Assembly (NCBI GenBank): GCA_029975915.1
Contig: JARKOC010000466.1
Span: 186,001-250,000 of the forward strand
Origin: Bryobacteraceae bacterium
GTDB taxonomy: Bacteria; Acidobacteriota; Terriglobia; Bryobacterales; Bryobacteraceae
Direction: 5' to 3'
DNA length: 64,000 bases
Shown here: positions 1 to 8,115 of the stretch, piece by piece
How the letters are laid out: the number at the start of each line of letters is the position of its first letter
Numbering within the stretch: the first letter of the stretch is position 1
Notes under the pieces: generated by a model
What the model saw: the letters and a program-made list of their open reading frames with translations, nothing else
The model's database searches: none
Told to the model about the DNA's origin: nothing
Made by a program: the position numbers and the translations under genes

Positions 1-960
1 GAGCGGCCGGTCCGTTTCCACTTCGATGTGGGCCTCGGTTCCTTCGACGGCCCGCAGGTCGCCACCTGGATCTTCGACGCGGCTGGCCAAGCCGAGCCAG
101 GAAGGATAGTTGTACGTCACCCTGATCTTCTTGACCAACGGCAGATCGGCCACCGTGAGACGGTAGGTTGAACTTTCCAGGCGTCCTGCCTCGACACGGT
201 AATCGATGTTCTCAAGAACCGAGGAGAGGATGAATCCGTAGGTTCCCGGGACGCCCGTCTTCGGTTCCATGGGTGCCATTTCCCACTTCGCTGCACCCTG
301 GCCGCGAACCATGAGCCGGACCTGCGGCGCGTCGAAACCGACGAGCCGCGCTTCCACTGTGAGTCCTGACCCTTTGCGGACTTTCAGATTTCCGGGTCTG
401 ACGTCGATGCGATAGAAAGCCTCGGCCGAAGGCGGTTTGCCGCGCCACAGCAAGGATGCGCCGTAGCCCCATTGGCCCGGTCCGGCGGCGGCCAGCCAGA
501 TGAGACCGGCCAGGAACGCCAAAGCAGCGGCGCCGAGCGAGGCGAGCGCCAGTCCGGGGACGAATCGTTCGGGCGGCCACGCGGCGGCGGTTTTCAGTGC
601 CTCCTCGGCCACGATTTCATGAAAGGGATTCGATTCGGGGCTTTCAACCAGCGTGAGGACACGTTGGTTGAATCCTTCATCGTGCTTCTCGGCCAGCTTT
701 GCCACGCCGCGGCGGCTGGCGCGAAGCAGCGGAATCGCGAGCGCAAACACCACAGCCAGCGCGATGCAGAGGAACAGCCCCAGCCGGGCCCAGAGCACGC
801 TCGGTTCGCTGAAGGCGTACTTGTTGCTGAGCCACACGCCGGCAACGGTTCCGGCCAGCGCCGCAGCCGCAACCACGGCGGCGCCCCGGATGATGGCTCT
901 TCGCCGGAGCCGCCGTTCCACGGCAGCAATCCACTCCCTAAACAGGTCCAATGCGTTCAT
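1..960 (-). CDS. DUF4175-like membrane protein, N-terminal part (runs off the window)
   Basis: The open frame starts at the ATG at 960 and stays open to base 1, so 320 N-terminal residues are visible and the C-terminus lies outside. Residues about 25-43 and 60-78 look like two membrane helices, and residues about 140-160 form a third; a periplasmic beta-rich segment follows (YRIDVRPGNLKVRKGSGLTV). This layout matches the DUF4175-type proteins that end MoxR/DUF58/vWA operons; that family link is from memory and moderate. Its ATG overlaps the TGA of the upstream vWA gene by four bases, so it is translationally coupled as the last visible gene of the operon. No enzymatic motif is visible. It probably scaffolds or anchors the envelope complex encoded by its neighbours (inference). 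Confidence 0.7.
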   Translation of the reverse strand, partial: MNALDLFREWIAAVERRLRRRAIIRGAAVVAAAALAGTVAGVWLSNKYAFSEPSVLWARLGLFLCIALAVVFALAIPLLRASRRGVAKLAEKHDEGFNQRVLTLVESPESNPFHEIVAEEALKTAAAWPPERFVPGLALASLGAAALAFLAGLIWLAAAGPGQWGYGASLLWRGKPPSAEAFYRIDVRPGNLKVRKGSGLTVEARLVGFDAPQVRLMVRGQGAAKWEMAPMEPKTGVPGTYGFILSSVLENIDYRVEAGRLESSTYRLTVADLPLVKKIRVTYNYPSWLGLASRVEDPGGDLRAVEGTEAHIEVETDRPL

Positions 961-2969
961 GCCGCCTCCTTTGCCTGTTGATTGGCAGCCGGTTGTTCGC
1001 GGTTCAAGTGTTTCGACGCTACCCAGACCTCGGTGAACATCGCAACTACAGCCAGGCCCAGCAGCCAAGGCCATAACTGGCGCTGGGCGTTGTCCGGCGT
1101 TGCCGGACCAGATGACTGATTTGCAGCCGTATCGCCCTGCCAGAGTTCTGCCGACTCGGCCGGCATTTCTTCCAGATCAGATTCGCGGCGGTCAATATTC
1201 GCCGCAACCACTTCCGTGCGCCCGCCGGCGCGCCGGATGGTCCAGAATCCCTTCTGGTCCAGTGGGATGGCCCGGGCACTGGCGGCTTCGGCGACGGTGA
1301 GCGCCCGCTGTCCCGCAGGGTTCAAGACTTCGACGGCAGCCGCTGTGGCGGATTGACGGAGTTCATAGCTGGCATCGACGGTAACCGAACCAACCCGTTC
1401 GCCAGCATCGCTGAGCCATCGCAGGCTCTTTTCGATGAATTGAAGGAAAACGGGTTGCAGAGGCAGGTCGTTTGCGCGGCCATCGAGCGGAGACGCCAGG
1501 ATCAAGGCCTTTCCCTCGCCCTGACGGGCTTCGATGAGCAGAGGCGTCGAATCGTTGAGCCTGGCGATGACTTTGGATTGGCCCGGCTCGATTCGGAAGG
1601 ACTGGTAGAACCGGACCGACTCCCAGCGGCCGGCCCCGTCCATAACCGGATGAGTCTGATCGGTCTCGCTGACTTGTAGAAACCGGTCGGCGCCCCGTTC
1701 GGCATAGCTGGTTCCCTGGATCGCCAGGTCCAGACCGGGTATGCGCCCGGCGGCGGCCGTCGCCGGTCCCACGAGGATGAGGGCCGCTCCCCCACTACGA
1801 ATGTAGGTTTTCAACGCTTCCGCGCCGGTTGAGGTGAGCGCGCCTGGGTCGGACAGGATAACGGCCGGGGCGGATCCGTAGGGCTGGCCGGCAGCGATCC
1901 GCTGCACATTGAAAAGGCTCTGCGTTGTCGCGGCAACTGCTGTTTGAATATAGAGATAGCTATCATTTTGTGAGCTATCGCTTGAATATAAAATTTTGTC
2001 AGGATCGGCGCGGTTGACGGCGAATAGAAATGTGTTGTCGGCCTCGAAGGCATCGGTTTCGGTCAGTGCGACTTCGCATTGGGCAAAGCCGTAGGGGACT
2101 GTAAGCCCGGCGTCGAAGACGACGCGGGCTTTGCCCGAGGCGGGGATCTGGACGGTTTGCGTGGTAACCTGGTTACCGTTCACCCGAAGGGCAACGGTCC
2201 GGGCGGCGGCAGGCGTATGGAATCCGGCAACGACCGCCTCTATACGGGCTGTGGCCGGGTCGAGCAAGCGGCGGGGGGCGTTGACGGATTCGACCGTCCA
2301 ATTCGCCTTCTCTTTGCCTTCGATGCGGTGAACGCGGAGCGTCATGCCGGCGACCAAACGAAGTTCATCGAAGGCCGGGGGCATCGATGATCTCTGTAAG
2401 TCGCTGAAAAGATGAACTGTCACTGGTTCGTTTGCGGTCCGGCCCAAATTTCTGAGCGATGCGGCCAATTCGCCCAGGCTGCTGCGGGAGGCGGTCGGGC
2501 GGACGGCGCCGATGGCGGCTTTGAGATCGTCGTGGGAGTCGGTTACGCCCGTCAGAATCGTGGTTGTAGAACCAAAGGAAAGGATGCGGCCCCGCGCGCC
2601 GGCAGGCAGAGAATCGACTACTTTCGCCGCTTCTTCGCGGGCGCGCTCCAACTTGTTCTGTGAGCCCATACTGGCCGAAGAATCCAGAGTCAGGAGAATG
2701 AGACCGGTTCGTTCGGCAGGCAGCAGGGCGCGGTTCACAAAGGGCCGCGCAAAGGCGAAGACGGCTAGGCCCAACAGGGCTAAACGCAACACCAGCAACA
2801 GGATATAGTCCAAACGGCGCTGCCGGACGCTGGCCGAGGTCGAGCGTTCGAAGAACATTAACGAACTGAAGAACTGAGGCGTCGAGCGGTGGCGTTTCAA
2901 CAGGTGGAGCCACAGCGGCAGTGCCAGCAACCCCAGTCCAGCCAACCAGAGTGGAGCGCCGAAGCCCAT
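957..2969 (-). CDS. BatA-like membrane protein with vWA domain
   Basis: 670 aa. The N-terminus is the typical BatA aerotolerance N-terminal module: a helix at about 5-24, the short motif LLKRHRSTPQFFSSLMFFER, and a second helix at about 55-75. A von Willebrand A domain follows with an intact MIDAS (D96-x-S98-x-S100 in TLDSSASMG). The middle has a GATase-like segment (AVILSDPGALT... AALILVGPA), and a single helix at about 634-654 closes the protein, leaving a short cytoplasmic tail. It sits directly against the DUF58 gene (no spacer) and overlaps the next gene by ATGA. In known Bat operons vWA proteins are partners of MoxR ATPases in metal-dependent protein binding; the same role is inferred here. 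An adenine/thymine-richer patch near 1940-1995 lies inside the coding frame and does not interrupt it. Confidence 0.85.
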   Translation of the reverse strand: MGFGAPLWLAGLGLLALPLWLHLLKRHRSTPQFFSSLMFFERSTSASVRQRRLDYILLLVLRLALLGLAVFAFARPFVNRALLPAERTGLILLTLDSSASMGSQNKLERAREEAAKVVDSLPAGARGRILSFGSTTTILTGVTDSHDDLKAAIGAVRPTASRSSLGELAASLRNLGRTANEPVTVHLFSDLQRSSMPPAFDELRLVAGMTLRVHRIEGKEKANWTVESVNAPRRLLDPATARIEAVVAGFHTPAAARTVALRVNGNQVTTQTVQIPASGKARVVFDAGLTVPYGFAQCEVALTETDAFEADNTFLFAVNRADPDKILYSSDSSQNDSYLYIQTAVAATTQSLFNVQRIAAGQPYGSAPAVILSDPGALTSTGAEALKTYIRSGGAALILVGPATAAAGRIPGLDLAIQGTSYAERGADRFLQVSETDQTHPVMDGAGRWESVRFYQSFRIEPGQSKVIARLNDSTPLLIEARQGEGKALILASPLDGRANDLPLQPVFLQFIEKSLRWLSDAGERVGSVTVDASYELRQSATAAAVEVLNPAGQRALTVAEAASARAIPLDQKGFWTIRRAGGRTEVVAANIDRRESDLEEMPAESAELWQGDTAANQSSGPATPDNAQRQLWPWLLGLAVVAMFTEVWVASKHLNREQPAANQQAKEAA

Positions 2970-3857
2970 CTAAAGCCTCCCCTGGCGGATGCCGAGGTAC
3001 TCGCGCAGGGCGCGGTCGAGCGGTTTGCTGGTTTCGGCGAGGACGTAGGTCAGGCCAGAGCCCTCGGCCGATTCCTTCAGACGCGCCAAGTGGGCCTGAA
3101 TCTTCCCGCGGTACGGGCCGGCGGCGTATTCGGGCGAAACTTCCAATTCCTGGCCAGTTTCAAGGTCGATCATGATCTTAGGTTCGCGGAGGTCAGGATT
3201 GATTTCCGCCGGGTCGAGGATGTGGAAGAGAATGACGTCGTTTCCGTGGAAGCGCAGCGGGGCGATGGTGCGGGCGACGGTTTCCGGGTCAGCGTAGAAG
3301 TCGGAGACGACCAAGACGATGCCGCGAGTGTGGAGCGATTCCTGGAATTGGAGGAAGGGTTGGGCGAAATCGGTGCGGTTGCCCGGTTCGGCGCGATCGA
3401 TGGCATGGAGGACCTTCAGCCACTGGCCTTGTCGGGACGACGGGGCGATGAAATCACGAACATGGTCGTCAAAGGTGATCAATCCGACCGCATCCCGTTG
3501 ATGATGGGCGAGATAGGCCATCGAAGCGGCGAGGTAGCGGGCATAGTCGATCTTGCGGATGCCCATGGATGCGAATTCCATTGAGTTCGAACGGTCGAGA
3601 AGGATGGTCAGACGGGTGTTGGTTTCGCCGTGGTAGCGCTTCAGATAGAGGCGGTCGGCGCGGGCATAAACGTTCCAATCGACATAACGGAGATCGTCGC
3701 CGGGGACATATTGGCGGTATTCGGCGAATTCCTGGGAGAAGCCGAAGTCGGGCGAACGGTGCAGGCCGGCGATGAAGCCGTCGACGACCGTCCGGGCCGT
3801 CAACTCGAGGTTGGCGATGCCGGCGAGGATCTGCGGGTCGAGGAACCGCTGGACCAT
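2970..3857 (-). CDS. DUF58 domain protein
   Basis: 295 aa soluble protein. The DUF58 signature is clear at residues 52-75 (PGDDLRYVDWNVYARADRLY), followed by a vWA-like MIDAS (D88-x-S90-x-S92 in LLDRSNSM) and an alternating hydrophobic core (IVLVVSDFYAD). DUF58 proteins accompany MoxR ATPases almost everywhere and are thought to be their substrates or adaptors. Here the gene lies six bases after the MoxR stop and abuts the BatA-like gene, the standard MoxR-DUF58-vWA order. No signal peptide or membrane helix is visible, so a cytoplasmic location is expected. Length and motifs are normal for the family. Confidence 0.93.
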   Translation of the reverse strand: MVQRFLDPQILAGIANLELTARTVVDGFIAGLHRSPDFGFSQEFAEYRQYVPGDDLRYVDWNVYARADRLYLKRYHGETNTRLTILLDRSNSMEFASMGIRKIDYARYLAASMAYLAHHQRDAVGLITFDDHVRDFIAPSSRQGQWLKVLHAIDRAEPGNRTDFAQPFLQFQESLHTRGIVLVVSDFYADPETVARTIAPLRFHGNDVILFHILDPAEINPDLREPKIMIDLETGQELEVSPEYAAGPYRGKIQAHLARLKESAEGSGLTYVLAETSKPLDRALREYLGIRQGRL

Positions 3858-3863
3858 TCGATG

Positions 3864-4883
3864 TTACCCCTTTACCCCTTGCGGAGGACGGGCTTCAAGC
3901 AGCCGGACGAGGATGTCGTCGGGCGAGAGACGGTCGCTTTCGGCCTGGAAATTTAACAAAATGCGGTGGCGCAGGACGGGCCGGGCCAGGGCTACAACGT
4001 CCTCGAAGGAGACATGATGGCGGCCGTGCATCAGAGCACGCGCCTTGGCGGCCAGGACCAGATACTGGGCGCCTCGGACGCTGCCGCCGAAGTTAACGTA
4101 CTTCCGAACGAATTCTGGAGCTGAAGGATCGGATCCGCGGGTGGCTCGGACCAGGGCGACGGCGTAACGGGCGATGTCCTCAGCGATGGGCACCATGCGG
4201 ACCAGTTGCTGGAATCCGAGGATTTCGCCGGCGGTGGTGACGGGATTGGGCACGGCGCTTTCGGTTGTGGTGGTCAGGCCGATCACCTTTAATTCGTCGT
4301 TTTCGCTGAGGTACTCGAGAAGGGTGTTGAAGATGAAGCGGTCGAGCTGGGCCTCCGGCAGGGGATAGGTGCCCTCAAGTTCGATTGGATTCTGCGTAGC
4401 CAGGACAAAGAACGGCGCCGGTAACTTGTAATGATTTCCGCGTACCGTGCAGGAAAGTTCCTGCATCGCTTCAAGCAGGGCAGCCTGCGTCTTGGGCGGG
4501 GTACGGTTGATTTCGTCGGCGAGGACGACGTTGCCGAAGATGGGACCTTTGACGAAGGTCCAGAGGCGGCGTCCGGTGGTGGGGTCGTCTTCGAGAATGT
4601 CGGTGCCGGTGATGTCGGACGGCATCAGGTCGGGGGTAAATTGGATGCGTTTGAATTCGAGGCCGAGCGTCTGGGCGATGGTACGGACCAGCAGGGTCTT
4701 GGCCGTGCCCGGCATGCCGGTGATGAGGCAGTGGCCGCCGACAAAAAGGGCGATCATCAACTGTTCAAGCACCTCCTCCTGGCCGACGATCACCTTGCGG
4801 ACCTCGGTGATCATGGCCTCGCGGACCTGCTGGAAGCGCTCTACTCGCGTGCGGAGGGTTTGTGTATCGATCCCGGTGGTCAT
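3864..4883 (-). CDS. MoxR-family AAA+ ATPase
   Basis: 339 aa. Walker A is GMPGTAKT (residues 56-63), Walker B is VVLADEIN (119-126), and sensor-1 is seen in FFVLATQNPIELEGTYPLPEAQ, which is diagnostic of MoxR ATPases. A C-terminal helical lid (residues about 250-335) is present. The family works as a chaperone-like ATPase that remodels or inserts metal or cofactor into partner proteins, usually those carrying vWA domains. Three vWA/MIDAS proteins surround it in this operon, which supports such a role. The start ATG overlaps the stop of the TPR-peptidase gene by four bases, so translation is coupled. All catalytic motifs appear intact. Confidence 0.96.
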   Translation of the reverse strand: MTTGIDTQTLRTRVERFQQVREAMITEVRKVIVGQEEVLEQLMIALFVGGHCLITGMPGTAKTLLVRTIAQTLGLEFKRIQFTPDLMPSDITGTDILEDDPTTGRRLWTFVKGPIFGNVVLADEINRTPPKTQAALLEAMQELSCTVRGNHYKLPAPFFVLATQNPIELEGTYPLPEAQLDRFIFNTLLEYLSENDELKVIGLTTTTESAVPNPVTTAGEILGFQQLVRMVPIAEDIARYAVALVRATRGSDPSAPEFVRKYVNFGGSVRGAQYLVLAAKARALMHGRHHVSFEDVVALARPVLRHRILLNFQAESDRLSPDDILVRLLEARPPQGVKG

Positions 4884-7201
4884 GGTTGTACTTTCTTTCC
4901 CATCGAATTCAGTTCTAGTAGGAGCCGCTGGGCGGGGCGGTAGCCGGGCGCGGCTTCCAAAGAGAGCAAGATGTGCTCTTGCGCGGATTCAAACCGTCCG
5001 ATGCGCTTGTAGGCGTCGGCGAGGCGGAAATGGGCCTCGGCGGGGTCGGCCGGTTTCATGGCGACGACAGCGGCGAACTCCTCTGCTGCCTCGGGCCAGC
5101 GGTTGAGCGAGGCACGCAGACGGCCCAACCGGGTGTGCAGCGCTTCGTCCTTGACCGGATAGATCCACAACTGGCGCTCAAGGACCTCGACGGCCTTTGC
5201 CGGGTTGCCTGCTTCCTCTTCGAGCGACGCCAAGCGCTGGATGACCTCGGGCGAGCGGCCGCCGCGGCGGATGTATTTCCACAACGCTGCGCGGGCCTGC
5301 TCCTTGTCGCCCATGCGGGTGTGCGCGTCAGCGGCGGCTTCGTAGGCATTGCCGGATTCGACGAACTCGGGGTAAGCGGCTTCCATTTCCGCCGCCGTCT
5401 TCAGAACGGCAATGTCGTCCTTGGCTGCCAGGTCCGACTTGAGCTGTTTCATCAACTTGAGGAAATCTCCGAAGCGGGCCACGGGCGTGGCGTGCTGCTT
5501 GGCGATCCAGTCGAGGAACTCCTTATCGAACTGCTCCGCCTTCATTCCAAGGGCGATCTCGATGACTTCGGGCGTCGGCCGCACCTGTTTGAACAGGGTT
5601 AGCATTTCCAGAAGCTTTGCCCAGCCCCAGCGCTGGTGAATGTAATCGCAGATGCGGCCGGCCTGGAAGTAACTGACGACGACCTGCTCGGGATATGCGG
5701 GGCGGATGAATCCGCGGTCGAGCATCGAGATAGGGAGGAGTTTCTTGTCCCGAATGGCCTGGACGATGTGCGGGGCGAGGCGGTCGCCCCATTCCGGGTT
5801 GGTGGCGGTCTCTTCGTGAACAGCGAGGCCTTCGGTGAACCAGCGCGGCACACGATGGTTCGTGGCGACGAGGGCGAACACGTGGCTCAGTTCGTGCCAG
5901 AGGGTGCTGGCCCAGTGGAATTCGCCGGGAGGCCGGCCGGAAGGCGAGTCCATCGCGACGGCCAGACCGAAGGTGACGCCAAGGGCGCCAAGGCCGGGCA
6001 TGCCGAGCGTGCGGACGGCAAAGTCCTCATGGTTGGGGTAGAGCTCAAGTTGAACAGGTCCGGGAAGCTTGAAGCCGTATTTCTTTTCGTAGGTTGCGAT
6101 GGCGCGCTCGGCTTCACGCTCGACGTATGGAGCGAGCAATGCGGATTCCGAAGGATCGAGTTTGATGACTGACCGCGGAGTTTTGACGGTGACGAACTTC
6201 GCGTAAGTGTCGAGCAGACGCAGGGAGTTGACCGTGGCTGCGTTGCGCAAGCCGCCTTCATAGCATTCGGTGAGCAGGGTGCGGGCTTCGGCGTCCTGGC
6301 CCACGCGCATGAGGTTGATGGCGAGTTCGGATTTGGCGCGGTCTAGAGCAGGATCGAGCGCGAGAGCGCGGCGGAACGCGTCGATACCATCCGTGTAGCG
6401 GCGATTAAGGACGAGCCAATGGCCGATGCGGGCGTAACCCTCGCCGTAAGAGGGGCTGCGTGCGAGCATGGCGGCCAAGGGCGCATTGGTGGCCGGGTCA
6501 AGCGAGGCGCGGTCGTTGAGAATTTCGATGACGCCAAGCAGGGCTTGGGCATCGAGGGCGTCGGGCGAGAGCTTCAGCGCCGCCCGGGCCTCCTCGGCGG
6601 CTTTGGCGAAGTTGACATCTTCGAGATGCAGGACGGCGAGGAGTTCGCGGGCCTCGACGAGCTTCGGATCCTTCTCGACGGCTTGAGCGGCGTAGTCAAG
6701 GGCGCGGCGGTCGAAGGCATCGGCCGCGCCGAGGGCCACGCCGAGCAGGCCGGGCGGGTACTCGGGCTTGAGCTTGAGGGCTTCGCCAAACAGGTCAAGG
6801 GCGTCATTGCGGTTGAACCGGTCTAGTAACATGCGGCCCCAACGGACGCGGACTTCGGGATCCTGTTCGCGCGATTTGACGGCGGCGCGGAAGGCTTCGT
6901 TGGCGGCTTTGTAGTCGGCCAGACCCCAGAGACCTTCAGCCTGTGCCCAGGCGTCGGATGATCGCGTGGCTGCGGTAAAGCAGGCCCGAGCCTGTTCGAT
7001 GCGGCTGAGCTTTTTGTGCTGCCAACAATCGGCGGCGGGCGCGGCGGAAAGCAGGTTTGGGACCAGCGCCAGCGCGAGTGGCAGGATGCGAAGCGACGGC
7101 CGGCGGTCAGTCAAACGCCCATGCGTCGAGACGAGTCTTGACGCGGCAGCCACGAGTGCCTGCGCTACGAATGGATGGCTAGAGAGTGGGAATCGACTCA
7201 T
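4880..7201 (-). CDS. secreted TPR protein with gluzincin-type metallopeptidase core
   Basis: 773 aa. A hydrophobic export segment is at about residues 38-54 (RILPLALALVPNLLSAAPA), preceded by an unusually long, basic leader. TPR-like helical repeats cover about 60-320 and again about 600-765. Between them is a zinc-peptidase core: HELSH at 436-440 and the downstream glutamate in WFTEGLAVHEE (E458), as in MA-clan (peptidase MA-like) enzymes. All three metal ligands and the catalytic Glu are visible, so activity is plausible; substrate unknown. The ATG overlaps the stop of the caspase-like gene by four bases and its own stop overlaps the MoxR start, so it is a core operon member. The leader is partly encoded by a pair of palindromes (7123-7163), suggesting an in-frame insertion or a mis-called start; no later ATG with a good ribosome site was seen before the export segment. 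Confidence 0.85.
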   Translation of the reverse strand: MSRFPLSSHPFVAQALVAAASRLVSTHGRLTDRRPSLRILPLALALVPNLLSAAPAADCWQHKKLSRIEQARACFTAATRSSDAWAQAEGLWGLADYKAANEAFRAAVKSREQDPEVRVRWGRMLLDRFNRNDALDLFGEALKLKPEYPPGLLGVALGAADAFDRRALDYAAQAVEKDPKLVEARELLAVLHLEDVNFAKAAEEARAALKLSPDALDAQALLGVIEILNDRASLDPATNAPLAAMLARSPSYGEGYARIGHWLVLNRRYTDGIDAFRRALALDPALDRAKSELAINLMRVGQDAEARTLLTECYEGGLRNAATVNSLRLLDTYAKFVTVKTPRSVIKLDPSESALLAPYVEREAERAIATYEKKYGFKLPGPVQLELYPNHEDFAVRTLGMPGLGALGVTFGLAVAMDSPSGRPPGEFHWASTLWHELSHVFALVATNHRVPRWFTEGLAVHEETATNPEWGDRLAPHIVQAIRDKKLLPISMLDRGFIRPAYPEQVVVSYFQAGRICDYIHQRWGWAKLLEMLTLFKQVRPTPEVIEIALGMKAEQFDKEFLDWIAKQHATPVARFGDFLKLMKQLKSDLAAKDDIAVLKTAAEMEAAYPEFVESGNAYEAAADAHTRMGDKEQARAALWKYIRRGGRSPEVIQRLASLEEEAGNPAKAVEVLERQLWIYPVKDEALHTRLGRLRASLNRWPEAAEEFAAVVAMKPADPAEAHFRLADAYKRIGRFESAQEHILLSLEAAPGYRPAQRLLLELNSMGKKVQP
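7123..7163. repeat. tandem near-palindromes inside a coding sequence (REP-like)
   Basis: Two adjacent hairpin-forming units. The first, 7123-7144, has 10-base arms (GCGTCGAGAC / GTCTTGACGC, one mismatch). The second, 7146-7163, has 8-base arms (GCAGCCAC / GTGCCTGC, one mismatch). Both share the centre ACGAGT/ACTCGT. They lie in frame within the codons for residues about 13-26 of the TPR-peptidase, just before its export segment. Such paired palindromes resemble dispersed REP/BIME units, but no second copy was found in this window. Confidence 0.5.
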
Positions 7202-8115
7202 TTGTCGATCTCCTCCTGAAGCTGAGCCAATTGAAGAAGCAGTGCGGCGAGTTGCTTCTTGTAGTCGGCCACGGGCATGGCGGCCTTCTCATACTTCAGT
7301 TTGTCGATGGCCTGCTCAACCGATTCCTTGCGTCTCAGCAGAAGCTGTTTTTCGGGCGTGGCAAGGGCTTTCTGCTCCTCGCCGAAGCGCACCAGCGGCG
7401 TGCGCATGGCCAGCAAGCCCTGGCCGTTTTCGGCCGACGGATTGGTGGCGGCATCGCCTTTGCCCGAGTCTTCAAGGACGGGGTGCTCGGTCGCCAGGCG
7501 CTTCAGTGTTTCGTAATAGCGGGCGGTCCTCAGTGAAGCGAATCGAAATGCTTCCAAGGCGGTGACCGTTTCGTTCTTGTCGGCGTCGGCGGCCGCATCG
7601 CGGAGGGCTTCAACCCAGTAGCGGGGGAAGACGACGGCGTTTTTCTCGGTCCCTGAGCGGGTGGCGGAGATGATAACGCGGTTGGGCGCTCGGAGCGTTT
7701 GGACAGCGCCTCCGGAGGCCGAAGTGGCCAGGACTACTACTGTCCGGGCACGCGCAGAAGCGAGCCATTGATCGAGTTCGGCGGCGGTGACATCGGGGCC
7801 AGGGAGATTGAAACGATAATCAGCGCCATCGTGGGTGCCGTGACCGATGAGAGTGAGGACGACTGCATCTTCAGCCGAGGCGGTGGCCAGCGCTTTGGCG
7901 ATGGCGGCTTTCAATGCGTCCTTGCTCGACGCCGCGCCGGTCAAAGAGGTGACGGTCGAACCGGACGAGGCAAGCAGTTTCGAGGCTTCCTGGACGAGCG
8001 AGGTGAAGCGGGTTTCGTAGTCGGGTTCGCCGCCAAGTCCGGCGCAGAGGATGTGAAAAGTCGCCGCTTGGACCGGTGCGGCCAACAAAAACAAAATGAC
8101 GACAAATTGTTTCAT
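7198..8115 (-). CDS. secreted caspase-like (C13/C14-type) protein with Cys-to-Ser active site
   Basis: 305 aa from the ATG at 8115, chosen because it forms a TAATG junction with the upstream stop; a longer reading adds only 11 unlike residues. An N-terminal signal peptide is visible (KQFVVILFLLAAPVQAA). A caspase-type alpha/beta core follows: the catalytic-His loop LTLIGHGTHDG (H92) and, about 40 residues later, VVVLATSASGGAV, where caspase-like proteins have a D-x-C-x-S-G element. Here the Cys position is Ser132 and the Asp is Ala, so classical cysteine-protease activity is unlikely. The following VIISATRSGTEKN matches the usual next strand. The C-terminus (about 235-305) is a charged coiled-coil-like helix. 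It overlaps both neighbours and belongs to the Bat-like operon. It could be a pseudoenzyme that binds peptides, or a serine variant; I cannot tell which. Confidence 0.7.
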   Translation of the reverse strand: MKQFVVILFLLAAPVQAATFHILCAGLGGEPDYETRFTSLVQEASKLLASSGSTVTSLTGAASSKDALKAAIAKALATASAEDAVVLTLIGHGTHDGADYRFNLPGPDVTAAELDQWLASARARTVVVLATSASGGAVQTLRAPNRVIISATRSGTEKNAVVFPRYWVEALRDAAADADKNETVTALEAFRFASLRTARYYETLKRLATEHPVLEDSGKGDAATNPSAENGQGLLAMRTPLVRFGEEQKALATPEKQLLLRRKESVEQAIDKLKYEKAAMPVADYKKQLAALLLQLAQLQEEIDK

